Below are positions 51,981-64,000 of a stretch of DNA of 64,000 bases, one piece after another (within the stretch, counting starts at the first letter, position 1; each line of letters opens with the position of its first letter). Position numbers and translations under genes: made by a program. A model generated the notes under the pieces. It searched no databases and had not been told where the DNA came from. It saw nothing but the letters and a program-made list of their open reading frames with translations. The DNA lies in assembly GCF_963576615.1 (NCBI RefSeq), contig NC_088708.1, positions 53,927,196 through 53,991,195 of the forward strand, written 5' to 3'. This stretch comes from Watersipora subatra (Eukaryota; Bryozoa; Gymnolaemata; Cheilostomatida; Watersiporidae).

Positions 51981-52861
51981 ACAGCAAATATTATCGACAA
52001 TTAACCCTTAATATGCCACTTTGAAATGTCTGCCTTGGGGTTAGATAGATTTAGCAATTTCAATAATTTTCTAAGCTCTGGTCGTCTAAGGCAGGCTATT
52101 ATACTCTCGTGTTGGCCCTTAAAAACCCGCAGACTCACAATACTTCATTCATGTACCTTGACCAGAGTCGTCTGTAATTGGACGTGTTCGCTAGTTCTCA
52201 TATTAAAACACAATAATGCTTTCACCACAGCGACTAATTACCTCGCTCAGTATCACCTCATCAACACAATAGACTTAGGCGTGTAAGTGAAGGAGTGACA
52301 ACTTCAATTTGTGTGTCTTGGCCAATGATCATAGGGGAATGTTCAGATCAATCGAAGGCCGCAGTTTTTGGGTAGAAAGTTGATAAATTCTATTGTTCAA
52401 CTGAGTATCTCATTAGCAAAAAGAATAGAAAATTATTGCTTTATGTTTATTGTTACGAGAGGGCTCTCTACCTGTAATTAGTCTATGATTTAACACTCTT
52501 TTATTTTCAACTATTACCCTTAGAATTCTATGTTTTTTATGGGTAAGACTTGCTTGCCATTTTAGTAAAAGTAGTTTTTTAAACCTTTCATGGTATTCTG
52601 CGAGATGAGCCTGAAAATCTATATATATACCTATAGATATTCTAGCTATATTCATGCCTTGCTATAATACATGTAGATAAAATTATGCAGTACAATGGTA
52701 CCATAACGCAAAGTTAGTTAATGCAAAGAGTGATTCGTATGAAGTTATTATTCGATAGAACATTATTATTGTTATTATTGTACATTGTTACTGTTGTTTT
52801 ATTTGGAGTATGTAGACCTGAGTTAATTTGAGGTAGTGCAAGCCTATTTTATGAAGCAGCA

Positions 52862-53645
52862 AAAACGTCATCACATCTATAGATCAATACTTAGAAACAC
52901 TGTCAAAACATCATCACATCTATAGATCAATACTTAGAAACACTGTCAAAAACACAAGCCGCTGTATGAAACTATTACTTAAAGTTTTTAGTACCATTTA
53001 ATCATTATTGCACAAGTAACGAATTTCATGAAAACCCAGATCCACTTAAGATGCTACTACATCTAAATATGACAAGAACCCCAAGCACAGAAACACTCTT
53101 CCCCTTAGAAATCACATTAAAAAAGTTTACAGAGTATAGAAACGTGCTTTCCCAAACTGACTATTACATGGAAACATGACCAGACACTGTTCCACTGTTC
53201 TACTGTTTCATAAGGAGACTTTTGCATGAAATACGACCAGATCGCCCAACACATAAAATCACTGTCTCACAAAAAGCCCAGTGCATGGAAATACTGTCCC
53301 ACAAACAGCCCGATGCATGGAAATACTGTCCCACAAACAGCCCGATGCATGGAAATACTGTCCCACAAACAGCCCGATGTATGAAAATACTGTCCCACAA
53401 ACAGCTCGATGCATGGAAATACTGCTAAACAAACAGCCCGATGCATGGAAATACTGTCCCACAAACAGCCCGATGTATGAAAATACTGTCCCACAAACAG
53501 CCCGATGTATGAAAATACTGTCCCACAAACAGCCTAAGGCATGGAAACAGTGTATCATAAACAGGCGAACGTATGGAAACACTGTCTTACCAACAACGTA
53601 ATGCAAAGAAACGCTGACCCACAAACAGTGAAATGCATGGAAACT
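52862..53645. repeat. 32-bp minisatellite (GCATGGAAATACTGTCCCACAAACAGCCCGAT) and degenerate flanks
   Basis: Core of about ten units from 53270 to 53560 with period 32 (for example 53283, 53315). Decayed units lie on both sides and a 47-bp duplication at 52862-52955 shares the GAAACACTGTC motif. Open frames on both strands here only reflect the repeat. Confidence 0.9.
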
Positions 53646-53807
53646 TATTGTCGACTAACAGTTAAGCAAAATTGTGTTGCATTCTTCACCTAAAACCCCT
53701 CTATGGCTGTTTCATGACTGTGCCAGGGGTAACTTAACAACACTATTGCACCTTCACATGTAAAAATTGACTGTAGTCAAAACTGTCTATTATTTTATAA
53801 ATATTAT

Positions 53808-53835
53808 GAGCTATGAATATAGCTCATAATATATT
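53808..53835. repeat. 12-bp-stem palindrome
   Basis: ATTATGAGCTAT and ATAGCTCATAAT separated by four bases; a second partial copy follows at 53836-53850. Confidence 0.6.
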
Positions 53836-54011
53836 CATAGCTCAATTAATATATCATGACGAATATGTAATGCAGAATGAGGAATAATTTATTTCAAATG
53901 ATATATAACTTCGGAAGTTACACTATCATAACAGCTGTAGTCACAAGCTGCCACTTTTGTAGATGAATAAAACTGCAGACATCGATAAAAGGATGCGAAA
54001 TAGTTGAACAG

Positions 54012-54052
54012 CGTTCGCCTCTATAGTTCGCCTCTATAGTTCGCCTCTATAG
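54012..54052. repeat. 13-bp triplet repeat
   Basis: GTTCGCCTCTATA three times in direct succession. Confidence 0.85.
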
Positions 54053-54789
54053 TTGCACATGCAGAACATCTGCAAATTACACTTATTTTAAGTTAGGGAT
54101 AAGGTTTAAAAAATAACTGTTTCTCCTGTCACATCAACCGCTAGCTGGTTCCTCTTTAATCTAATATCGCATGATACTAGCCAAACCAATGAATTTAAAA
54201 GCGCAATTTTTTCCAAAATTAATTTTCAAAATAAAACCAAATATCAAAGTTCCTCTTGTTTTTAAAGATCAATGCTTTGAGTTTAAATTTAGTTTAGTCA
54301 TTTTTTAGCTACTACTCCTGGTGCTTGAACAAGTATATGAAATTTAAAACATATAATGACAGCTGCTTGACTAATCTCATAAAAGACTTCAAAATTGAAA
54401 AACTTCAAATCGCATTTATGTAAAAGTTGATGCTAAAAAGATCTACTAAAAATATTTTTAGTATTTGTGCTACAGAAATAATTTTGATGCAGCCAGATAT
54501 GGAGAAAAGATGTACCGGTATATTGATTTTAAATTGTGACTTTTACTGTATGTACACTCTTACAATATTTTTTGTCTCAAGTTGTTCACATTGATCGGTG
54601 CATTACATTTTAAAGTTTTCAAGAACAAAAGTATTAATATAATATATAGTAATATATTATATATAGTAATATAATATATAGTACGAAAATATAATAATAA
54701 TAATAATTTGCAATAGATTCTCCAGTTGAAGAGACAGTAACAACCTTTTGGCCCTTAGATAGGCCCTGGGCTCACTTACAACCAACTTT

Positions 54790-55045
54790 AAACATAAACT
54801 TACACAATATTTTAGTAGAATTTAATAGAAAGTATCGATGTTTTTTTATCGTTTGTGATTATTTTATGCCTGAGGTGATCTGACTGTCAGAATGTTTCAA
54901 GATTACAATTATTGAAACTTGATCGTGGTTAAAACGCTCAGAAAAATATTATGCGTAAAATGACATCACTAGTCGTTATTGTTGCGATGGTTGATATCGA
55001 CTATTGCGTTCAAGTTGCAGCGTTACGTGCCTTTATTGTGATGAA
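54790..55045. repeat. fragment of TTAA MITE family B
   Basis: Shares with 22910-23150 blocks such as AATAGAAAGTATCG, GGTGATCTGACTGTCAG, ATTGCGTTCAAGTTG. Its own ends are not preserved. Confidence 0.65.
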
Positions 55046-58000
55046 ATCTTTATAACAACTCAGATGACGGTTGTTACAATCTTTTGCAGACCTGCGGAGT
55101 GAGAAGATATCAAAAAGAACACAAACTATAATAATTGGCTGACAGTTTCAGCTGACACAAAGCGCAATGTCATAAGTGTTTAGCAGCTTCACCCGCTCTA
55201 TTGTAAACACTTCACTATTGGTATACGAATCTGTAATTTGATTTAGTCGGTCTCCCTTATGTCATAAGATGCAACGGTAATGAAATAAAAGTGAGAGAAA
55301 ACTTGAAAAGCATTATGGGAAATGTAATAATGGTACATCAAATAAAATGATGGCGTCCAAGCTATAGAAAATTCACTTGGCGACTGTTTTACATAATTTT
55401 TTATAATAATAAACTGCGAGTATGAGATTTTTCTCAATTAATAACTGCTAGATTAATTGATTTCTGTTGCTAATGCAATCAACATAGAGATAATGCTAAC
55501 TCACATAGCCTTTAGGCGTTCTTTATATCAGTTAAGGTAGACTCACTTCGGCGTCTATGAAAGAGTCTGACTCACACAACTTCTGAGTTTGAGACAGTTC
55601 TATGTTTAACTTACCATTCGCTCGACACAGTTTGTTGGCGTATAATATGTTAGCTGAAAATACTTCAATACACAATTTATCTTTTAAAATTTTTATGACA
55701 GTATTTGTCAAAAACAAATTATTTTTTCATACAATTTAAAAAAACTGTTAAGATTATATGAAAGGAGCTAATTATTTGCGTGAAATGACAAAACCTGTTT
55801 GTACAAAACAATTTTTTATATCTAGTAAAATTGCAAAAAAAAACAATTGTTTTGATGAAAGTATAGAATTGATTTTTACAAAAGCAATAATACCAATAAA
55901 AATGCAAAACAAAAATTAATAAATGCTTTGGTAAAATGACAAAAGCAGATATCTGAACACATTTGCATAAAACCTGCTGTAGGCAGTAAATGCGTAAAAA
56001 TAAATTGTTAGTTGGGTGATAATATAAAAAAGCAGAAGGCTATGTTTCTCTTTAACAACATTGGAGTTAAAAATATGATTTCCGGAACACAAATAAGCAG
56101 CAAGCATTCCGATAAGCCATGTTCATTACATCAACATCTGCTGTATTAACAATCCAGCATCAGGCAAATATGCTGAATATTAAAAAAGTTTCAGACCAAA
56201 AATCGTTTTCTAATTACTATATTTATTGACCAATAAAATGCCCCTGCAGCGTTTAAATTAGAGAAATGAGCTTAGCTCACTTTCGCTCTAGATGAATTAT
56301 GTTTTTTACCACAGATTAAGCTACGCAGTTAGACAGTGTCTCTCTATCACGCTGAGTTGAACAATAAGATACATAGTCGAGCTTCCAATTATGGTTTTCA
56401 GTTACATTCTTAATCAGTGTTGCAGCCAGTCCAGCAAGGCGCGCTTAACAAACAAGAAACTAAACGATTGCGGCAAACGGTAAGAGGCATCACGTTTTAG
56501 CCATGGTCGCAAAAAAGATGTTGCAGTCGTTTCAAGTGCGTCTCTTAATATACGTCTTCGTATTAAGCCTAACAACTGTGGGATTTTAATGGTATTATGT
56601 TAGCGCATCCATTATCTCTAACATGATGGCGTCTAAGTATGCACTGACCATTTTATTCTCGGGCTGCCATTTGCTTCTGCGCTGCTGACTACTTTGTTTT
56701 CTTCATGTGTTTCGTTATAAGCAGATACTCTAATTTCGACTGACACCGGTTTTAAACTGCTTTACAGAAAAATTTACGTACACAAAATATTTTACAAAAC
56801 ATTTTTTTATTTTTGCTTTTAGCAAAACAATATTACTGAATTTTAAAGTATATCTTTAAACCATCACAAACAAATATTTTTGCAATGTCCTTTTTATCTA
56901 TTTGTGTTGAGACACAGTTTATCAGATCAATTAAAATGTTTTATTAAAATTATTTCATTTAAAAAACCTGGCAAGTTTACAATATGCCAGTTCTGATAGG
57001 TTTATCAGAAACTATATATAATACAGAGTTAACAACAGGAAGTAAAATAAATTTCTTGTCATTCCAAAAAATTAAAAAAAACGATGTAAAAAGTTAGGAA
57101 TACCAGACCACATCTAGCCTATGATAGTGGCTAGAAATATTTAGCTTGAGAGCAAATGATCACAGTGACACAAGATTTATATCTGATCAAGGGAGTTGGC
57201 ATACAAAGGTGCACTGACTAAAACGCGACAAATCAAATAAAGCCATATGCTCCCCTCTTGAAGAGATGTTGTCACCCATTGTGCTAAACTAATTCATGGC
57301 TGTAATTTTTTATTTATAGATTTATTTATGGAGTTAACATTGTCTGATGGGTTGCATTGTGTCATAGACATTTATAGACATTCATAGTTTCTATGTTGAC
57401 AGCACCTGAAATCGCCCGGAGGCTATTAAACAGTGTAAGTTAATTGAATCAAGCATTGTAAGGTGAGATCAGAACTGTCCTTGTATTTACACTAAGTGTG
57501 TGCATTAAGTAGTTACTCTCGCTAATCCGTTTATACTATTCAACGATTGTTTGAGCTCTGAATGGATTTCACACTTTCTCTACTTTGCCTGGAATGATTA
57601 TCCTGCGCTAAATAAAACCAATAAATACGAATACTTCATTCATACTGGTGAGGAGCAATGAAATATCTCCCCTCGAGGCACAAAACTGCTTTAAGAAGGT
57701 CGATGATGATTTTACTGGTAGGTTGACTACTGGCCTACTGGGTGTGACGGGATGAACTAGCTAGTTGTTAACATTATTCAAGAGGTTGAAGCGTTGTTAA
57801 TTTTTTTACTTACTTTTACAAGAAAATGGCTCGTCTAGAGGCTGCTAGTAGGTAGCTAGCTGACCGACAACGTTTTCAGTTATGAGCTAGGCTTAAATGC
57901 TTGCAGACATGGGAGGCTTAACACTAATTTTGCAGTTCACGTTAAATAGTATCTCTACATGGGAAATAAACTGTGTGACGCTAGGGTTATGCCTAAAAAA

Positions 58001-58993
58001 TCTTGGAAAACTAAAAATTTGAAGCAATGTTGAATGCCTACAATCAGCACACTTAGTTGAACCTGCCTTTTTATGAGCTTGGTTCAAAAAAGTGTTGTTA
58101 CATTTTTGTCTTGCTTTTCTTAAAACTATAAACAATAAACTGCTGACAAATATCAATTTCCGTAACAATGGCAGCACTTTCTGCTATTTTTTATTTACCA
58201 ACATAAGGAATCTAGTACTTTTTTCAAGGTTATTTTAAACAGTTTTTTATATTGAAAAAAACTTTAACAGTTCTATTTAAATTGTTCTGAATAGTCAAGA
58301 AAAACTAAAATGGGATGTAGTAGTAGCAAAGGTTCATGAAAAAATCTAAAGATAAAGTGTTTAAAAACAGGAGAAAAAAGTAGCTTATCGTTTTGGGTCA
58401 ACGATGATGTCATAATGTTGGTGAGTCGGTGAGTTTTGTTATTTTGTAAGTTTGGAACAATGCTTTGAATAACAGTGGAATACAAAGCAAGCACTTAAAA
58501 GACATTGAAGTCTAAGGGCTTAGCCTGTAGCCTGTATGACAGAAGTACATATCACTAGATTAACAGTCGTGAAATTCTTATGCTGACAGTTTTGGTCTTT
58601 GAGTAAAACAAATTATTTGTTGAAGGCACATAGATGTCCTACAACTTGTAGTTCTAGCTTGCCAGTTACTATTTTATATTAATGGTTGATTAGGCGTGTT
58701 CACAACTCACATTTCCATGTTAGAAGTTCATGGTCAACATGCATAAGCTTCTAGCAAAATCTTGAAAAAACCGAAATTTCAGAAAGTAGGTTTTACTAAA
58801 CCTTGCCAACGGTACACCTGAGCTCATCAATCACAACACACAAATAAAACTAAAATTGCCTCTCACCGGCCAAGAGTTGCTGGAAGGGTCAAGCAGAAAT
58901 GACATAATTCCCATCAAGATGTACTGTCACTCGATGGCAGGTGGTGTAACAGAATGACTAGAGCTCGAAGGTGCCCTCTTCTTCCACTCACAG
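55046..58993. other. intergenic or intronic region, no feature recognised
   Basis: No coding exon is convincing. A 32-base open stretch between splice-like sites at 57403-57434 was considered and left out. Confidence 0.4.
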
Positions 58994-59213
58994 TGATCTG
59001 GTAGTCCTGTTCAGTGTTTACACTCAATGTCTTGGTATTCTTGGATATCTTGATAAAAGAATAGAAAAAGAACTAGCTAGTCACCAGCTGACTGCTGTCT
59101 CTGGCAGATCTGAGGAGGTGCTAGAGATGAACAGACATGCTTTACAAGTAATCCGAGAGATACTTAGTACGAACGGCATGCAAGCACTAGTGCAACGAGA
59201 ACTCCATAGTTGA
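58994..59213 (+). CDS. last exon of an unidentified + strand gene
   Basis: A strong acceptor (CCCTCTTCTTCCACTCACAG) leads into 72 codons: DLVVLFSVYTQCLGILGYLD, KRIEKELASHQLTAVSGRSE, a helical remainder, and TGA at 59211-59213. The composition is that of a soluble helical protein, with codon use unlike the AT-rich flanks. I do not recognise the family. One base precedes the first full codon (phase 2 entry), so an upstream exon is required. It was not found in 52-58.9 kb, so either the intron is long or the exon is small. An AATAAA at 59407-59412 fits as its poly(A) signal. Confidence 0.6.
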
Positions 59214-59406
59214 GCTATACCGCCTAACTAAGCCTTATGTCTATGAACTCGATTGTGATTGGTTAACGGAAAGATTATTGCCTCAGGACATGTGGAAACC
59301 GATAAAGTTTTTTGTAGTAGAACGGTTGGTGTTAAAAAGTGCTGTAAGCAGGCGTGGCTGTTAAGTGGGCAGTGTTATTAGGTTTGAACGGTGCGCGACA
59401 ATTAAT

Positions 59407-59412
59407 AATAAA
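59407..59412 (+). terminator. candidate poly(A) signal
   Basis: AATAAA about 195 bases after the stop of the 58994-59213 exon. Confidence 0.45.
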
Positions 59413-59413
59413 A

Positions 59414-62400
59414 TGATAGGACATTGAATCTCTCTTGTTACTCAACCGAGTTTTAAGTGGGAGCCACTTGAGGCATGCCTGCGGTGCCATGCACACTTAT
59501 ACATGCTTTATCAATTAAAAGCTATTATATAATTATATTAAACACTGAGATGGTTTAAGGAATTCAGAAAAGAGACTGAATATAGATTAGAAATAGTACA
59601 ATGAATAATTTTTGGAACTCATTTACGTAGTTTTCATAAGAAAAACTGAGAAACTTGACATCAACATAAGCCCACATCAATTACTTTAAAACAGCCCTAA
59701 CTAGCCTATAAAATAAAATGAAATATTTTGCATTAATGGTTTCAAAATTTTATTATTACTTAATGTGAGTATTTCTGTAACAAGAACAACCACTGATTGG
59801 CTGTTATGATTATTCAATCAGAGGTAGTTATCTTCTTCCTGAAAATGAAATTTTTTGTTGCCAATAATTTTCAAGTTCATTATTGGCAACAAAACTCATA
59901 GAAATTAAGTCGCTAGCTAAAACGGTAAACTCTTTATAGCTACTCAACACGTCACAGCTATCCGAGCTAGACGCCTTCTAATTTACCCCGGGTGCCGATA
60001 TTCGTTACCTTCTACCTTATTGCGAGGCAGCGTCAAATAACTCTGCAACCTTCTACTCAGTTCAATCAAAATGGCTGCCAGCTATTTATATAAACATCGC
60101 AGACATGGCGGATAGCTGCAAAACGATATGGCTATTGCTTTCGTTACAGCACATCATGACGCTCAACACTGAATGACTGCGGAAAAAAAGTAGGGTAGCC
60201 TCTAGCAACAATTACTCCTGCCAACATACACTATGTGCGCGAGTCTGATATGTCTAGCTAAATACTTGGTAATTGAGCTATCGAGTCGATTCCAGTGACA
60301 CAAGTTTCTACAATTCCCTATCCTCAGGGTGTACAATTGTCACAAAGAACTAGACTGATGGGTGGCGCGCAGCGAGAAAAAAAACTCAGACTGAGCCTTT
60401 CCTCCAATGCTATCCACGACTGCAGTGTCTAGCTCGTTGATCCACTGTCTGTAAGGGGCGTCGACTACACTATTTTGTGTTAGATATTAGACAAAAGCTA
60501 TGCGTAAAATGATGGACAAAGGGCTTCATAAAATTCTATGTATGAACAATGGCTAATTGCAGATTTATCAATTAAATGCGTGTTTACTGACCATAATGAC
60601 AGAAATTAAAATATAATATGGCGAATTTATGGTTTTGCGCATACAATATATGTTTTGTCTCTAAACATGATCAATTTTATCAAAAAAATCATGACGCGGA
60701 GAAAATCAAATTTATCGATTGACACGAGGCGCAGAAGAACTGCGAGCTGGCTAGTTTTGCCTCTGGCAAGAAAGAGTAAATTGGAAATGACTTTATACTC
60801 AGCTCTGTCAATTATCACAAAGCGCCGTTGGCGAGCGTATCTCATCAACTGAGATTATTTTTTGGTTCTATTGACATTATGCTGCAAAAAAATACAGACC
60901 CTAGTTCTTAGTAAAGGCAGCCATATTTTTCTACACTTTCATCTTGATAACATAGTAAAAATGATGCGACGATGAATAGAAGCATTGATGTCTTTGTTCA
61001 ACAAAACAATGTTTTATTACACTCATTTCTATGGATTATTATGATATTTCAATTAACGTTACTGACTACATTATATGTACAGGTAGTCTGTACGCGAAAG
61101 AGAGCGGACAACTAGTAAAGTATTTTTAAAACTAACAAAATAAAGCTTTACGGGTGTAACAATGCCGAAAACAACGGCATAGCTTGAGGGTACATAGTAG
61201 TTAGCCGGGCTAGACAACGGCCATGATATCTTCAATACAGAAGTCATATTGTCACGGCTGACCTTAATTGCACAAATATTGCAGTCATTAGTTTTAAAAG
61301 TCAAACAAATTAACCAAAGAGAAAGGAATTTTAATTATTTATCGGTAGTCTAAAATATATTCTCGAGATGTCTGCCAGACAATTGCGCTATCCAGACAAA
61401 ATAGCGCCCAATTATGGTAATACACGAAATGGCCAACAATAGAACTCATTTATATGTATCGTCTAACTGTCTTTCCGCTGTACCTCTTTTGCCTCTAAAT
61501 ACTGCAAATTGCAGAAGTAGGCAAAGGTTTGCTGTTAAAAATCAAATTGTATCTACGATTATTTTAATCATTCATTACATTCCTACTTCCTTTAAAAAAA
61601 CCACTACACCTTATACCAGACACCAACACCTTGCCAATCTATATTATGGAACAGTGCTATGCTAAAAGAGCTTTTTTTATACACATAATTTACTTTACTA
61701 TTTTTTGTCTCATGATCTAATTTAAAACGTCATTGACCGGTTTGGACAAAGTTAATATCTATCTAATACAACCATTAAATCAAAAAACTTTTGTATTTTA
61801 TGACTATCATATATGTGCTTTGAAAGAAAGCTATTTTAATGTTTTGGAAATGTAAAAATTTCAAGAGCGAATTTCACTCAACATTGACTTGGGAAAGCAA
61901 ACTGTTTAGTAAAAAACAGTATAATGTAACTCAATAAGATGCCTTTAAAGGTTTAATAGTTAGAATTTATCTCCAACTCAATAAACAACTTGTAGGGTGC
62001 AAATCTTTAAATTATTCGTTAGACTCTCAGAATATTAGCCAAACTGCTGGAAAAAATAATTTGGGAGGTCTGACAACATACGGTGCGTTTATTTTTTGAA
62101 AGACTTGAAAACTACAAAAAATCTTCGATGATTAGTATCAGTCACAATAAAATTATTGAAGAGAAACCAACTAGTCTGGTATAGATTGAAGAGACCTGAA
62201 AAGTTTTGGCTAATTAGCAAAACACTCATTCAACGATATATAAGGAGTTATAGATCAAGTCTGGTGAACCGAGTATGTAACTCCATGAAGTAAGAAAATG
62301 GTGTTAGCATCAGCATAGTCTGTGACAACATTACAAATAATTTATGGTTTGGGTACACTCAGGAGGCAAACTTGTTTAAAATGAGTTTAGGTTGTGTCAA

Positions 62401-62756
62401 GGTAACTTCAAGCTTGAGTTTAGCCATGTTTTTACTTCGGATGCCTGCATTAAGCTCACCTAGATCTTTGAAAGCTTTTTTGATAAAGAAATGCACATTT
62501 ACCTGCATAATGGTTGACATAAACAATGCTCCCTGAACAAACAAGATGAGACAAAACACTGCCGCGAGCGAATTCTTTCGCCATTACTCGTGTAACTAAA
62601 CAATGATTCCATTTATTTCCTTTTTCATGTTATGGAACATTATCTTTTGGTTCATAATTGAAAGTTTTGGCTTCCGTGAAAAAATAAAATGTGCTGGTTT
62701 GTTTTACAAATGTCATATGAATGTAGAAATGTGTTTCTCCACTTCTTGCAGCCACA
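59414..62756. other. intergenic region, no gene recognised
   Basis: Only the 59848 hairpin stands out. Short open frames here have no supporting splice sites or family motif. Confidence 0.4.
59848..59893. repeat. hairpin, 14-bp stem
   Basis: TTTGTTGCCAATAA and TTATTGGCAACAAA flank a 12-base loop. It could be a tiny transposon-end derivative or chance. Confidence 0.65.
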
Positions 62757-62757
62757 A

Positions 62758-62808
62758 GTGCTTGAAAGTACTTGAAAGTACTTGAAAGTACTTGAAAGTA
62801 CTTGAGAT
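62758..62808. repeat. 10-bp tandem repeat TACTTGAAAG
   Basis: Four to five consecutive copies. Confidence 0.85.
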
Positions 62809-62869
62809 GCTCAGCTAGGCGCTTAATGCTTCTACTGTAGTCATGTCACCCACTTCTTCTACGCTTAGA

Positions 62870-63018
62870 ATGAAATGGACGAGAAGGCGACAGGGAGACC
62901 CTTGAGTGTAAAAAAAGATAAAGAAAAAAGCAAAAGAGAAAAAAGGGGTGGATAGAAAGGGGCCAAAAGAAAAGGAATACAAATGAAAGGGGGGGGGGAG
63001 TAAGAAAGGATAGACCAG
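62870..63018. repeat. long purine-rich tract
   Basis: Nearly all A and G on the plus strand, with a run of ten G at about 62990-62999. Mirror-like purine tracts of this kind can form triplex DNA. Confidence 0.7.
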
Positions 63019-63200
63019 AGATGTACAATAGTATATACTAATATTACTGTTACCATCGGTGCTTCAAGGGCTGTAGGCCATGGCTTATCAAACATAGATA
63101 TTTGTATTTCTCTTGCAGGACGTAGGAGTAATAATGTTCATAATATTGAGCTTGCATCAATGGCAGTCACCAACAGATAAAAAAATAGATAAATACATGT

Positions 63201-63203
63201 AGA

Positions 63204-63247
<44 letters not shown>

Positions 63248-63256
63248 TAGATGGAT
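63201..63256. repeat. GATA/GACA microsatellite
   Basis: AGAT units followed by AGAC units and back to AGAT. Confidence 0.95.
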
Positions 63257-63345
63257 AATGACGGAGAATAATTTTTTTTATTACAAAAACATATTGCTAG
63301 TAGAAATTCGCGTTAAAAATTTTTGCCAAAATGCTGTCATCACAA

Positions 63346-63430
63346 GCTCCAATGGTGCAATCGGTTAGTGCGCTGTACTTATATACAGTATGAGATGCAG
63401 AGGCTGTGAGTTCAAGCCTCATCTGGAGCC
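63346..63430 (+). tRNA. tRNA-Ile-TAT: tRNA-Ile(UAU) with intron
   Basis: The sequence GCTCCAATGGTGCAATCGGT begins the acceptor and D arm. The anticodon stem CTGTA/TGCAG encloses CTTATA (anticodon TAT), interrupted after position 37 by about 12 bases. The T arm is GTGAG-TTCAAGC-CTCAT, and the 3' acceptor strand CTGGAGC pairs with the start except A7-C66. The discriminator base reads C, where A is expected for Ile. Introns at this site are known for animal tRNA-Ile(UAU). The mismatch and base 73 leave open whether it is functional. Confidence 0.82.
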
Positions 63431-64000
63431 ACTGTTTATTTTCTATTACAAAAACATACTATTAACAGAAACTCGTCAAGAAAATTGTTGTTGAAATGCT
63501 GACTTCAAAATCTCCAGTGGTACAATCTGTTCGCGCGATGTACTTATAAACAGTATGAGATATGAGATGCACAGGCTGTGAGTTCGAGCCTCTCTTGGAG
63601 TAACTGTTTTTCCTCACACCAAAACCTACTTTTAGTAGTAATTCGGTTTGAAAAATGTTGTCAAAATAAGTCAAGCACAAGCTCAAAAGCACTCAAAATA
63701 CAACTGGATGCATAAGCATTCAAAATGGAACTGTACATCTGACCAGTTAGAAGGTAATGCGCATATGTTAATTTAAAATAGGTTGATTGTACAACGTATC
63801 CATTCATTCTATGATCTCTGGATTTGATCTCATTTCTATAAAAACCAAAATTTGCAAGTGTTTTGCAGGATTTAGTTGTTTAATTCTTTTTTTCTGAAAT
63901 ATGCTAAAATGTAGGAAATTTACAAAAGTATTCATGAAGTGTTGGTAAAAATGTTGGCATCTGTCCTTCACAGATAATTTTAATAACTGACAATTGCTGC
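63431..64000. other. flank of the tRNA repeats, no gene recognised
   Basis: Apart from the second tRNA copy and the third flank, 63670-64000 shows nothing. Confidence 0.45.
63511..63602 (+). pseudogene. decayed second tRNA-Ile(UAU) copy
   Basis: Same order of parts 165 bases downstream (TCTCCAGTGGTACAATCTGT, CTTATA, TTCGAGC, TTGGAGTA), but with mismatches in the acceptor, D and anticodon stems and a longer intron. The flanks of both copies also align, so a unit of about 165 bases was duplicated. A third flank without a tRNA starts near 63612. Confidence 0.78.

Larger units (their letters stand above)
49620..52850. other. TFAP2 5' intron or flank
   Basis: Apart from the two weak exon candidates nothing is recognised. 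Confidence 0.45.

Noticed and set aside
53200..53624. Five overlapping frames of 66-121 codons on both strands
   Set aside because: All follow the 32-bp minisatellite and have no independent coding support.
57403..57434. Possible microexon (PEIARRLLNS) between TTGACAG and GTAAGT
   Set aside because: Its phase does not fit the 58994 exon directly and the stretch is too short to support alone.
60627..60852. Open frames on both strands with basic residues
   Set aside because: No splice sites, motif or compositional change support a gene.

Overview
This is a eukaryotic, intron-rich, AT-rich window, almost certainly from an invertebrate animal. Its two recognisable genes are animal genes: a TUT1-type terminal nucleotidyltransferase and transcription factor AP-2. 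Both are split into small exons with GT/AG borders and matching phases. The gaps between exons are packed with short inverted-repeat DNA transposons, tRNA-derived SINE-like sequence and minisatellites. The phylum cannot be fixed from the sequence; a lophotrochozoan would fit.

Layout. 1-1501: a degenerate minisatellite, then the last coding exon of a + strand EGF/transmembrane receptor-like protein. It converges on a - strand TUT1-like gene at 2136-26074. I can chain eight or nine TUT1 exons in phase, from a basic N-terminus through the G-S-S / D-x-D catalytic exon, the third-Asp exon, the central domain and the PAP-associated domain to a KA1-like end. Its introns hold a 2.3-kb foldback element (3992-6267), a three-level transposon nest (6835-10390), two TTAA-flanked MITEs of one family plus one of another, and Tigger-like MITEs. 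26673-35773 is a very young 9.1-kb LTR retrotransposon in reverse orientation. Its two 1951-bp LTRs look identical and it has a 4-bp target duplication. Its single 1456-codon ORF joins a gag protein directly to an integrase tail, with protease, RT, RNase H and the integrase core missing. 38983-49619 holds seven exons of a - strand TFAP2 gene, with weak candidates for the first exon at 50.7-52.0 kb. 52-58.9 kb shows no gene, only a 32-bp minisatellite and dispersed repeats. 58994-59213 is the last exon of an unidentified + strand gene. 63346-63602 carries a tandem pair of intron-containing tRNA-Ile(UAU) sequences, one of them decayed.

Most striking pattern: tandem repeats whose units contain real splice sites. 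One TUT1 exon (13632-14025) is bracketed by about eleven 35-bp copies of its own acceptor plus exon start on one side, and five 71-bp copies of its own exon end plus donor on the other. A TFAP2 exon has a similar 46-bp duplication of acceptor plus exon start. I do not know a named system for this; it resembles local tandem duplication at exon borders, which has been proposed as an intron-creating process.

All calls come from reading the sequence by eye; exon borders are inferred from splice consensus and phase, not from transcripts.
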